From Ectocarpus siliculosus (Eukaryota > Sar > Phaeophyceae > Ectocarpales > Ectocarpaceae), in contig FN649750.1 in the NCBI GenBank assembly GCA_000310025.1, positions 664,405-676,544 of the forward strand: a DNA stretch of 12,140 nucleotides. The letters are read 5' to 3'. The position numbers were made by a program, and so were the translations under genes. Shown one piece after another: positions 1-9,093 of this stretch. Position 1 is the first letter of the stretch. Every line of letters starts with the position of its first letter. Under the pieces are notes generated by a model that searched no databases, had not been told where the DNA came from, and worked only from the letters and a program-made list of their open reading frames with translations.

Positions 1-59
1 ATCCACTCCTTTCCATATTGGATGTACGGTAAAAGACACGCCGGCAAATCGAAACCGCG

Positions 60-188
60 ATGAACGACGCCGCCGACGAACGCAAGGGCAGCGCCAGTGT
101 AAAGAAACAGGCCCGCTCGTCTCTTGAAAAAGAGTCGAAGAAGCCCAGGCAGGCGCTGCCAGCTAGCGTGGAAATCGACTTCTCCTGA
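60..188 (+). CDS. Short charged ORF, possibly the last exon of an unidentified gene
   Basis: An ATG at 60 opens 42 codons ending in TGA at 186-188. The same frame is open back to a TAA at 30-32. The peptide is rich in Lys, Arg, Glu and Ser (it begins MNDAADERKGSASVKKQARS and ends VEIDFS), so it would be hydrophilic and probably disordered. Codons are GC-rich and unlike the AT-richer decayed DNA just downstream, which is why I keep it. It is short, shows no domain, and the window edge cuts off anything upstream. It could be the tail of a host gene, a piece of the Helitron-like element that follows, or chance. I do not recognise it. Confidence 0.25.
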   Translation: MNDAADERKGSASVKKQARSSLEKESKKPRQALPASVEIDFS

Positions 189-1036
189 GCTTCACTGGTC
201 TAGCATTGAGCACACGGTTCTTCTCTTTGCGCAAGAGCATAATGCATGAACCAAGACCTAGAACCCATTAAGCTACGTTTGAAGATTCCGAGCAAGTTGG
301 TGAGTACTGGTCGAGGGAAGAAAAAATAGTCTCTTCAGCCCGGTGGATTGAGGTATGTTAGTAAAAAACATGAACGCGACAAAATCTGCGAGTGCAGTGG
401 CGCTCGCACTTGCAAGGAAGAGGGCATAAACTGTTGTGATTCGCGGAAGTACGTCGTACACAGGGCATACGCCGCTGGCAGAGGATGCGTTGCAAGTTTT
501 CCGTGCTCCTGCCTTCTTGTTAAAAAAACAACGTACAAAATACATATTTTCCTGTACGGGTCTTGGCGGAGCTCGCGGGAAGACGTGGACCGCAGCCTTC
601 GTATCTTAGCATTCTCAAACTGCACGGCCAGCCATATCACGTTATCATGGATAGCTTCCGGGACTCGTATGAAAACACCCTCACAACCAGCGCCCGTGTT
701 GTACATTTAGGGTTAGTAGCTCCAGACGACAAAGGGCCAATATCTTCGCCTGGACCGCGGCAAGGTTAAATTCATCGCCGGTAAGCTCGGACAACACAAT
801 TGTCGGGAAAACCAGCAGCTCATCGAGATAGATTACTCCGATTCGGACAACGTAGGGCAAGTCCTTCTCGAAACTTCTTCTCGTGTTCATTCAACCAACG
901 GCAAGGACACAAATCGCAGCCTTACTGTACAAAGACAATTCCAACACGGGGCACATGTCACGTCCAGACTTTTCCGCGCAACGGCCCTCCTTGACGTCGA
1001 TGTCCTCTCCGACGAGTCACCCATAGTCCAAGATAC
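189..1036. other. Stretch without a recognisable gene
   Basis: No protein here could be assigned on either strand. A frame without an ATG start is open on the plus strand at 720-1142, but its translation resembles nothing I know. Its right end overlaps helicase motifs that read in other frames. Because a Helitron-type helicase tail follows immediately, this is probably its decayed upstream part. A weak helicase-like 'RNGP' at about 984-995, in the same frame as the first clear helicase segment, supports that only slightly. Confidence 0.3.
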
Positions 1037-1392
1037 CACGTGCATGTTCCGAGGTTCAAGTCGGAGCACGAGGTATTACATTTCATCGCTATCAGTTCCC
1101 CGTCAGCCTCCTGTGTTGCGCTATGACCATCAACAAGTCTAAAGGACAAAGAAGTCGGGCTCGATCTCAGAAGTGACACCTTCTGCCATTGCAATTACTT
1201 TTACAAATGATACATAACCTCACAGAAGGACTACCCGTTCCAGAAATAGCCACTGTCAATTGTACGTTGCTCTCAGTAGAACCATCTGCCGGGACAACCT
1301 CTTTCTTGTCAACCCTGATCGCCTCGTCAACAACGCATGAAGTCCCCCACGTGCACAACGTCGTATTTTCCGAGTTCATCGTTGCTGCAACA
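1037..1392 (+). pseudogene. Pif1-family (Helitron/Helentron-type) helicase, C-terminal remnant
   Basis: Pieces of the C-terminal Pif1-like helicase domain of rolling-circle transposons can be read in order but in different frames. Frame 2 (1037-1084) gives VHVPRFKSEHEVLHF. Frame 1 (1081-1131) gives a sequence with CCAMTINKSKGQ, the conserved motif usually written AMTINKSQGQ. A +1 shift then gives KEVGLDLRSDTFCH (about 1143-1190). Frame 3 (1257-1337) gives QLYVALSRTICRDNLFLVNP, which contains helicase motif VI (QLYVALSR), followed by a TGA at 1338-1340. Frame 1 again (1351-1389) gives VHNVVFSEFIVAA, like the usual NVVYPE tail. The order and spacing match the family apart from an extra ~65 bp inside the FCH-QLYVALSR junction. 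The helicase would unwind DNA during rolling-circle transposition. Here only the last ~110 residues survive, with at least four frame breaks, so it is non-functional. The family call is from motif recognition. Confidence 0.72.
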
Positions 1393-1540
1393 GGTCAACG
1401 TCCACCAGTGTTCGACGTTCAACTACCTCGTCACGGTTGCAGCGACGACAACTACGAGTAACAATGGCCCAGACGACCCTGGCGAAAACGACGGCAATAA
1501 CCCTTCCGGTAGCTCTGGTAGCAAAGGGTCCTGGCAAAAT

Positions 1541-1887
1541 GTAGACTATATTGGTGATGGTGCATACCTACGATGTATCGCCCGTTGCATCGTCGGTTGG
1601 AGCGCAACCCATGGGCAACATAACCTCAAGCTTCATACCCTCATCCCAGCATCAGGGCAAAATATTTTTTCCAGTCCCTCTCTACTGGAATAAATTCAGA
1701 ATACATTCCAATAGCCGGTCAACAAACCTACCGCAGTGTCGCGCAGTACTTCCATCTCATGGCAAACCCAACTGCCTACGGAACAGACATAGAGGTTATA
1801 GCTGCCCCAACAGTTGTACAACATTCACATGAGAGCTACGCTACACTCACTCGTTCGGCAAGCGTACCCGCTTCCAACCTCCAATGA
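1541..1887 (+). pseudogene. OTU-like cysteine protease domain remnant of a Helentron-type element
   Basis: Two parts of an OTU fold are visible. Frame 2 from 1541 reads VDYIGDGAYLRCIARCIVG, matching the catalytic-loop region normally written GDGNCLFRCIA. Frame 1 from about 1672 to the TGA at 1885-1887 contains YRSVAQYFHLMANPTAYGTD followed by IEVIAA, the typical 'yAxxMxxxxxyGTxIElxAAA' region. A frameshift lies between them, possibly in the T6 run at 1665-1670. The catalytic Cys of the DGNC motif is replaced by Tyr with one residue deleted, so it would be inactive even if re-read. OTU domains are known as extra domains of some Helitron/Helentron Rep-helicase proteins, and this one follows the helicase tail through a Gly/Ser/Asn-rich linker in the same region. 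The call rests on motif likeness only; another papain-fold remnant is possible. Confidence 0.55.
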
Positions 1888-2037
1888 CCTGTGATGCATG
1901 CGACTTATTTCACGGTCACGAGCACTACTGCACCGCACACTACAACACAGCCCCTACATACATTTCCGCGTCCTCTTGCGTCGCCCCCTGGAGGCCATTG
2001 CGCCTACCTCCCGAAGGGGAGCCTTGAATGTATTGCT

Positions 2038-2200
2038 ACAATACAATAAACATCTTATCATATACCTGAGTTCCTCCTTGGGGGATCCCTGTACAGTATA
2101 TAGTGGTATCCTTTTACAATACAATATACCAGGTACACACCTGAGTTCCGCCTTGGGGGATGCTTGCGCAGTACATAGTATATTGTTACAATACGTACAT
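2038..2200. repeat. Tandem repeat, about 75-bp unit, two and a fraction copies
   Basis: The segment 'acaatacaata' recurs at 2038 and 2116, with a degenerate start at 2188, giving spacings of 78 and 72 bp. Each full unit continues through an AT-rich part into 'acctgagttcc(t/g)ccttgggggat' and then '(c/g)agtayatagta'. No coding role is seen. A further copy lies at about 2897-2966. Confidence 0.7.
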
Positions 2201-2896
2201 ATAAGTTTTGGTCACTTTTCGTGCTACGGCATTCTTTCTCTCGCGGCAACGAGTCCTTTCGCGCGATTCCTTCTCAGGGGCACGCACGAGGCTCGCCGGT
2301 ACATTAACGCTCGTGCCCGGAGCTTGGTAGGCCTCCGTGGCGTGTGGATGGCCATCAAAGTTGCGAAAAATGGCTCAATACCCCGGGGGCGAGTTCCGCG
2401 CAGACAAAGTCTGGCGAACCTATTCTGAAACACATCAAAATCGATAGTAAAAATTGTTGCCTCTTCGGCTTGTAAATCTCCACATTCATTCATTCATTCG
2501 CTGATTCCACATCGCTGTGACTCTTCCTGTCATCGCAATGTCCAACAGTACCACCGATTGCTCTTTTACACACGCAGCGGGCCCACTGAAGAGCTGCTTG
2601 CTGCTGAAGACAAGTCTTAGCACATGCACCCGCAGTGTTGAACTTATTTGTTTGTGGCGTTGTTTCGGATTCAAATTCCGTTCTTATTGGAAATCTGCCA
2701 TCATCAAGCACAACTCAATTCTGCTGGCAAGTTGTTGTCCGCTCGAGCTGGCTCCAACGAGGAACAACTATTGTGCGCGATGTCTTGTACGGAACACGAG
2801 GGTTACAAAATTGTCCATCAATAGTAAGAAACATGGCCCCTCTTCGGGCAATGCGCATGCGGTCATGCGTCACCCAGGGGAGGCTTGACAAGCAGG
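2201..2896. other. Stretch without a recognisable gene
   Basis: Open frames exist on both strands (for example minus 2493-2224 and plus 2635-3072), but none shows a motif, domain or composition I can assign. A short (attc)4 run is at about 2484-2499. The interval is bracketed by similar sequence at about 2009-2085 and 2897-2955, so it may be inserted DNA. Confidence 0.3.
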
Positions 2897-2966
2897 TCCC
2901 GAAGGGAGGCCTTGTACAATACACATGTTTTCACACACCTGAGTTCTTCCTTGTGGTAAATCTCGT
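2897..2966. repeat. Separated copy of the ~75-bp repeat
   Basis: This segment matches 2009-2085: both have 'cccgaaggg', then '(g/a)g(c/g)cttg', 'acaatac', and 'acctgagttc(c/t)tccttg'. The spacing to the first copy is about 885 bp and the orientation is the same. Confidence 0.55.
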
Positions 2967-3092
2967 GGACGCAGCGAGCCAGTTCCCTGGTGCTGTCGGC
3001 CTCGTCCCACACCTTCCGGTCCCACCCACGCTCTCGCAATGCGCTTGGAGCCTCGCTAGCTCGCCTGCGTAAGAAAACGGAGGTACAACATA
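2967..3092. other. Short unassigned spacer before the microsatellite
   Basis: GC-richer unique sequence with no recognisable feature. Plus-strand ORFs that cross it run on into the microsatellite and are not credible genes. Confidence 0.3.
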
Positions 3093-3296
3093 CATACATT
3101 CATATTACATTAGTACATACATACATACATACATACATACATACATACATACATACATACATACATACATACATACATACATACATACATACATACATAC
3201 ATACATACATACATACATACATACATACATACAGACAGACAGACATACATACATACATACACACACATACATACATACATACATACATACATACAT
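3093..3296. repeat. ATAC tetranucleotide microsatellite
   Basis: Nearly pure (ATAC)n from about 3114 to 3231, a short AGAC variant block at 3232-3244, then more ATAC with one ACAC interruption to 3296. On both strands it yields long repetitive open frames (Tyr-Ile-His-Thr or Met-Tyr-Val-Cys), which are artefacts. It lies directly at the left boundary of the retrotransposon. Confidence 0.97.
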
Positions 3297-3323
3297 GCCC
3301 CCACATTCAAATAAACATTCATA

Positions 3324-3599
3324 GCCAAGTTTTTTGTCGAAAACGGAAAACACTGTCGTTTGTTGAAACCGTAAGAAATGAAAGCATCATCGTTGGAAAA
3401 CTGGGGACTGGTATACGTAGATTAGATCCCGTGTGCCCCCCACTAAAAAGTTCTAGACATCACAGGGGAGCACACGTGCACCGGTGTTGTAGGTCGTAGC
3501 GCTTGTGAGCGCAAGAGGACCATCGGAGTACGTGGGCACGCCGAAGGATTGAAGCACTGGCCGACATAGAACAGGTGGTCAAGAAAGTAGTGTCTTTTC
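3324..3599 (+). repeat. Split direct repeat A1 (left end of the retrotransposon)
   Basis: The segment starts at 'gccaagttttttgtcg' and runs to 'gtgtcttttcc'. It is colinear with 9501-9778 with about eleven mismatches and no large gap. Its left edge follows 'aaataaacattcata', which resembles the DNA just outside the right end. As the first transcribed part it would hold promoter and start signals, but none could be assigned. Confidence 0.9.
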
Positions 3600-3972
3600 C
3601 TCTTCAGGCTGGAGGCTAGGCGCCAGGCGGGAGGTACGAGTGACCGAGGAAAGGCGCATTCGCGGGCGGGAGAGGCTTCTGCCAGGTGGGTGCAGGGTGC
3701 AGAGCGTGCAAAAGCGAACACGACGCGCCGAGCGCGACACTATTTGCGTTGCCTCATGCTTCTCCTCTCGGCGTTCGGTTTGAGGCGCGCGTGGCAGCAG
3801 CGGGGGTCGCTTTGGTGGCCATCGCGGCTGCAGCACGGAAACAGCCGACTGAAAAACGAAAGTAAAACAAGACGAGAAAAAACAAAAACGCGGTCGTGGG
3901 CGCGGCTAATGATGAATGATATCGCCCCCCTTATCTCCCCTGCAACGCCATATCGCATGCAGGCGAAATAAC
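3600..3972. other. Retrotransposon leader region without a gene
   Basis: This GC-rich stretch lies between repeat A1 and the internal array. Open frames exist on both strands but show no recognisable protein. A purine-rich A/G block is at about 3847-3890. The last ~35 bp (from about 3939, 'cctgcaacgccatatcgcat' onward) already belongs to a longer form of the array unit, since it recurs before unit 3 at about 4267-4300. Confidence 0.45.
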
Positions 3973-5514
3973 GTCGCTCGAACTGTGCCTTGTTATTGAG
4001 TTGGCGGTTGGCTTCGGCCACCGATGCCAACGATCTCCGCAGGTTACTCGGATCCGGAGTGAAATACAAAAACGTCAAAATATAACGTAAATAGACATAT
4101 ATTTTTTAAGTATATGTAGCCGCCTATAACTTCCGCAGGCGAAATAATGTCGCTCGAACGGTGCCCTCTACTGAGTTGGCGGCTGGCTTCGGTCACCGCT
4201 GCCACAAATATCTCAGTAGTTTAGTCGGATCCGGAGCGAAATCGAAACACGTCAAATATGGACAAACCCTGCAACGCCATACGTCACATGCAGGCGAAAA
4301 TATTGTCGCTCGAACGGTGCCCTGCTGCTGAGCTCGGGGCTGGCTTCGGTCGTTGCCGCCACCTCAGTAAGTAGTCGGATCCGGAGTGGACAATGAATAA
4401 AAACAATGTCAAACAACACTAAATTGTCGCTCGCATGGTGCCCTGCTGCTGAGCTCGGGGCTGGCTTCGGCCGTTGCTGCCACCTCGTAGTCCGATCCGA
4501 GTGCAATATTCAACTACAATAAATTGTCGCTCGAACGGTGCCCTGCTGCTGAGCTCGGGGCTGGCTTCGGCCGTTGCTGCCACCTCGTAGTCGGATTCGA
4601 GTGCAATATTCAACTACAATAAATTGCCGCTCGAACGATGCCCTGTTGAACTTGGGGCTGGCCTCGGCTATCGCTGCCAAATCAGCAGGCAGTCGGATCC
4701 GGAGGGCACACTGAATAAAATGCAATGCTAAACAACCATAATTTGTCGCTCGAACGGTGCCCTGCTGCTGAGCTTGGGGCTGGTATTTGCCAAAAAGAAA
4801 TATGTATATATATATATAGCAGGTCGTCGGATCCGGAGTGCACTGAACGTCACTCGAACGGTGCCCTGCTGCTGAGCCGGGGGGCTGGCTTTGGTAATCG
4901 CCGCCAACTCAGTAGGTAGTCGGATCCGGAGTGCAATCACAATCGACAGACGCCATTGTCAAACAACAGTAAACTGCCGTTCGAACGGTGCCCTGTTACT
5001 GAGCCAGTGGCTGGCCCCGGCCATCGCCGCCAACTCAGTAGGTAGTCGGATCTGGAGTGCAATAACAATTAATAGATAACAGTAACATACAAAAATATTG
5101 TCGCTCATACGGTGCCCTGCTAACGAGCCGGTGGATGGATCATCGCCGCCAATTCGGTAGGCTAGTCGGATCCGGAATGTAATAACAATAACATGTCAAA
5201 CAATTGTGAACTGTGGCTGGAACGGTGCCCTGTCGCTGCGATGGCCGCTGGCCCATGCAACCGCCGCACATCTAGCAGACAGTCGAATCCGGAGCGAAGC
5301 GAACGTCGCTCGAATGGTGCCCTGCCGCTGCGCCGGGGGCTGGCTTCGGCCATCGCCCCTAACTCCGTGGGTAGTCGGATCCAGAGTGCAACAAAATACA
5401 CATGTATCTGAAAAAAAAACAGGAAAGACGCCGCTCGAAGGGTGCCCTGTTACAGAGCTCGGGGGCTGGCTTCGGCCACCACCGCCTCCTCAGTAGGTAG
5501 TCGGATCCGGAGTG
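3973..5514. repeat. Internal array of 13 related ~85-bp units with AT-rich spacers
   Basis: Units begin near 3973, 4149, 4305, 4426, 4526, 4626, 4745, 4849, 4976, 5100, 5213, 5305 and 5430. A typical unit starts 'gtcgctcgaacggtgccctg', passes through 'gggctggcttcggcc' and 'cgccgcca', and ends 'agtcggatccggagtg'. The 'cggatccg' palindrome is kept in most. Spacers of roughly 10-110 bp are AT-rich and partly related ('aataacaat', 'tgtcaaacaac'). Unit 7 has its middle replaced by a (ta)n-containing insert (about 4784-4820). Units 1 and 3 have a matching ~35-bp left extension, and unit 2 keeps a shorter part of it. The array lies between repeat A1 and gag. The open frames it creates on both strands are by-products of stop-free units. 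Confidence 0.92.
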
Positions 5515-5607
5515 CCGATGCAAGTCGATCGAACGCCGGTCATCGATGAAACCTGACGCCATGCCTTGAAATTTTTCGTCACCCAAATTTTTTTAACATG
5601 ATCAGAT

Positions 5608-6719
5608 ATGCCGCCACGCGCGGCAGCGAGGGCGCGGGTCACCCGATTGTCGTCCCGTACGAATGCACACGGTGCGGAGGCAGCCGGTCATACGAGGGCG
5701 CGATCGTTAGCACGGTCGTCAGCTAGGTCATGGGCAGGGCGGGCGACTGCCCGTTCTAGTCCTCGCGCGAACCGCCGGGGGACGGCGACGCGGGGCGTGG
5801 CCACCGCCACGCGCTCTCAGTCTGAGGGGCCGTCACCCATAGCCGCTCTGCAGCAGCTGCGGCAAGAACTCACCGAGAAGTTCGAGCAGAAGGAGGATGA
5901 GCACCGGGAGGTGGTCGATCAGATGCAAGCGCAAACCGACGACCTCTGCATTAGCAATCTTGGTAGCGCTGCAGGGGGGTCTGCGGGGGAGGTCGAGCTG
6001 CTAGGGACTCAGGGGCCGCCACCGGATGCGGCTACGCCGGCGACAGCTGAAGGAAGCCATGACCGAGCGGAAGAACCTCCACACACGCATGGCCTGGCTG
6101 ATTCTTGCTCGGCGCCCCCTCATAAGCACTCTCACGGCCTCCCAGTGGCAAGCATCTTACCCAGACGTTCACATCAGCCCGCAGATCGCGTCGACGCTCC
6201 AACACGTTCACACGATTCTGCGTCTCGGACTGGCGTATGGCGTCCGACAGCGCGTCGGCAACGGTCAACATCGACGAGTCGTTCGAGATCATGATCGAGG
6301 TCCTCTGCGACGCCTTGGGTCGCGGCATCAACGACAGAGAGAGTAAAGCGCGACTGCATCTTCTCGAAGACGCCCTCCGGGAGGGGTTCCGCGACGTACG
6401 CAATCACCTCCGCAAGCACCGTGACGAGGTAAGGACTGCTGCCAGCCGGCGCCTTCTCCTGTCATTCCTCGACGAAAATTTCAAGACGTTCGCCAACGAC
6501 TGTTTCTCTGCCGCGCACACTATCAGAGGCAGTCACATCGCTCCTCCGGTCGGCGTCGAGAACTATCCCCCGGTGCCCACGCCCAAGTTCACCACCACGA
6601 GGAACTTCATCGCGACTGGGGGGCTGGGAAACGCCGCCTTTTTTCGGCCGGCCCCTCCGTCAGACGTCATGTCGCCGACCAAGCGTATGCGCAAAGAAGG
6701 GCCGGCGTCCAACGAGTAG
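5608..6719 (+). pseudogene. Gag-like protein of the Ngaro/DIRS-like element, frameshifted
   Basis: The first ORF of the element can be read in three frames. Frame 1 from ATG 5608 gives a very Arg/Ala/Ser-rich N-terminus (residues 1-70), likely nucleic-acid binding, then a probable coiled coil (about residues 75-112, with LQQLRQELTEKFEQKEDEHR). Near 6040 the sense moves to frame 2 (ending about 6235; contains LTASQWQASYPDVHISPQIA). It then moves to frame 3 from 6237 (contains NIDESFEIMIEVLCDALGRG and FRDVRNHLRKHRDEVRTAAS) up to a TAG at 6717-6719. Frame 3 stays open past that stop to about 6891 with a Cys/His-containing stretch (SRICFAHVKVGC) that may be a worn zinc-binding segment, so the TAG may be internal. 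Gag would package the element's RNA. Assignment rests on position before RT and on composition; the two frame changes make it non-functional. Confidence 0.6.
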
Positions 6720-6786
6720 GCATCCTGGACGAGTGCAGGGTACCACCGCCGCAAGTCGCGTATCTGCTTCGCGCACGTCAAGGTAG

Positions 6787-9093
6787 GCTGCGAGAACCCC
6801 AAGGACCCCGTTTCGGACCGCACATCATCGGGGGCTCGCGGGGGGTCCACGGGGGGTGCCCGAGGCAACCAGGGCCGGGCTAAATAGCGGTGGCACCGGA
6901 GGCGGAGGCGGAAGCGGGGCAGGTGGCGCTGTCTGGGGGAGTGGCGATAGGCCTCAAGCATCTTCCTTCTTCCGAAACGGAAAAAGCGGGAAAAGCAAAT
7001 GGGGGCGCGGGCCTTCCCGGGCAGCGGGGGGGGCTACCGCAGGTGTGGATGCGGTTTTGCGTGATTTCAGCGACGAAATTCGTGTTCTCGTAGCGGACAG
7101 AGAGCCGTTAGCAGTAGGGGAATCTTTGTTTCGGGTGGATGGGGTGTGCCTGACCTTCCTTGACATGCATGACGGAAGCTTTGAATCCATGCGCACGCTA
7201 GAAGACGTCCTGCCGATACCCCGGGTGGACCCCACGCGGGTACGACAATGGTTCGGCGGGGTCAAGAACTTCCCCTTGATTGACCTACTTGTTCACATTG
7301 TTTCGTTCGGAGTTCCGGTACCGGATACAGCGGGGGGTGAAATAGTTGCGGCCTTGCAGTAGGCCAATCATAGGTCTGCACGACCGCACGGCGCGCAGAT
7401 CCTCGAAAAGGTTAGAGATGATGCTCAGTAAGGCAGAGCGTTCGTCTTTCCGAAAACCGCGGCGTCTCATATTGAGAGTTTGCGTGTCTCACCGCTTGGA
7501 GTGGTCGTCAACCCAAAAAAAAAGCACGGTTCATCAATGATTTGCGGTTTTCGGGCGTGAACCAGGACACGGATACCTCTAGCGCACCGGAATGCAAGTT
7601 GGGCCACGTGTTGCGTGACGTAAGTCTGGCGAGTGCTGTATCTGTACAATCGGTTCGTTCGCTACTCGTGAGCCCAACCCCGCGATTCTGATCTCCAAAA
7701 TCGACTCAAAAGACGCTGTTCGGCAAGTGTGAGTGGAGAGGGCGCGTTCCCCGACGTTCGGCTACGCCTTTGGCGAGGTCATAGTAGTGGATCGGCAATT
7801 GCAATTCGGATGGAACCTTAGCCCCCAGTATTTCTGCTTGTGAACGGCCGCCATCGAACACTCCCACAATCGCACGGCCGTCGATTCCGCCGTCATGGCA
7901 TGTCACGGTCGAGCGGCCACGGAGCACATTCGCGTGTTGCCCGCCGCAGAGGCAAAACAGGCCCATCTCCCAGCGCCATGTGCGCTTCCCCCGGGGTCAG
8001 GCGGGGGACCGGATGATCCGTTCTTCGCTAGAACATATGTAGACGATGCCATCGGCGTCGAGGTGCACGCCGAGCAACCAGGCAACGACCGGTGTCTGCT
8101 AGCGTCAGCGTTTCTAGCGTCGGACCACTTCAGGATATTCGGCGACAGGCCGCGTGGTTTCCCCCCCCTCTTTTCGTCGAGCAAGCTAACGTCGTGGGAG
8201 CCGCGTATGGAGGTGCTTGGTTGGGATCTTGGTACGAAAGCGCTGTCGATCTCTGTGCCCCACACGAAACTCCTCCGGTTCACGATATGTTGGCCGATTG
8301 GTTGGTCCGTAGTACCGCCCCAGAAAACAAAGTGCTGTCACTCATGGGCAAGCTTCTCCACATTTGCGACGTAGTCCGTCCCGGGAAATTATTTGTTCGT
8401 CGGATGCTCAATCAGTTGGGAATGCCGCCAGGTCAGCCTTGGGACGAGAAACTGTATCGATCCGGGGGCGGTCCGCACAACTCCAATCGGGTCGTTATGC
8501 TGGGCCCAGAGTTCCGTTCGGACGTGTCGTTTTGGCATATGATGGTTCAAGGGGCGCTGGGCGCTGACAAGCAAGGGAGGCTAGCCATGCCGTTGTACAG
8601 CTTTTACATGCAACCACATGTCCGTACGTTGTGGAGCGACGCTGGCGGGGACGCGATGGGTGGTTACTGTTTGGAGACGGGGAAGAACTGGCGGATAGAC
8701 TTTCCCGGCGACGTCAGACCACGCTTGCGCAACCGCATGTTGGGTAGAGATGATCTCAGCATCAACGTCCTTGAACTGCTCGGCATCGTAGTCACAGTAT
8801 AGGCATCTACGGTATATGCAGGAACCATGCCCGAGTACCAGGGACAGAGTGTTCTTATGAGAGGTGATAATATGAGCGCTGTGCACTGGTGCAATCAATG
8901 CAGAGGGCCAAAAGAGCCAAGGCCGGGAGCGATGATGGGAGTGATGGGGTGCTTAGAGATGCAGCGTGGCTGGTCGTCGGATGGGGTGCTTAGAAAAGCC
9001 CTATCACCTGAGCGGGTGATTCAGAAACAAAGGAAAATGGTTGTCGGATGTATACAAGCAGTATGCTCAGAACAATGTCGAGCACTCGCGTAG
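6787..9093 (+). pseudogene. Reverse transcriptase / RNase H polyprotein of the Ngaro/DIRS-like element, multiply disrupted
   Basis: Frame 1 is open from 6787 (possible GTG start 6856) and encodes a Gly-rich segment and then an N-terminal domain. RT begins with VSPLGVVVNP (7486-7515). An A9 run (7515-7523) shifts the frame to FINDLRFSG (7530 on). Motif A, ILISKIDSKDAVRQV, is in frame 2 from 7685, and motif B-like LQFGWNLSPQYF follows. The catalytic box YVDDA is at 8036-8050. Near 8280 the frame returns to frame 1 with VLSLMGKLLHICDVVRPGKL. RNase H shows TLWSDAGGDAMGG (Asp codon 8638), ELLGIVV (Glu about 8776) and LMRGDNMSAVHW (Asp 8866). In-frame stops are TAG 7360, TAA 7429, TGA 7730, TGA 7841 and TAG 8800, the last in a place where relatives usually have Trp (from memory of the family). 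The catalytic Asp residues are kept although the gene is dead, pointing to fairly recent decay. Confidence 0.85.

Noticed and set aside
720-1142. Plus-strand open frame of about 140 codons without ATG
   Set aside because: No recognisable domain. Its end overlaps helicase motifs that read in other frames, so it is probably a chance opening in decayed helicase DNA.
2224-2493. Minus-strand 89-codon basic ORF
   Set aside because: No motif or neighbour supports it, and a plus-strand frame of similar length overlaps it, so neither could be preferred.
3093-3330. Long Tyr/Cys/Met or His/Thr repeat proteins on both strands
   Set aside because: These are translations of the ATAC microsatellite in all frames.
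3973-5514. CRISPR-like array of repeats and spacers
   Set aside because: Units are ~85 bp and variable, spacers are irregular, AT-rich and related to each other, no cas genes are present, and the context is a eukaryotic retrotransposon.
4252-5586. Several minus-strand ORFs with a repeated LRIRLPTELAAI-like peptide
   Set aside because: The peptide repeats only because the DNA unit repeats. Frames break at the AT-rich spacers and there is no start or stop pattern of a gene.
7360-8802. Programmed frameshifting or stop read-through in pol
   Set aside because: There are too many breaks, of all three stop types and scattered through conserved motifs, so ordinary decay is simpler.
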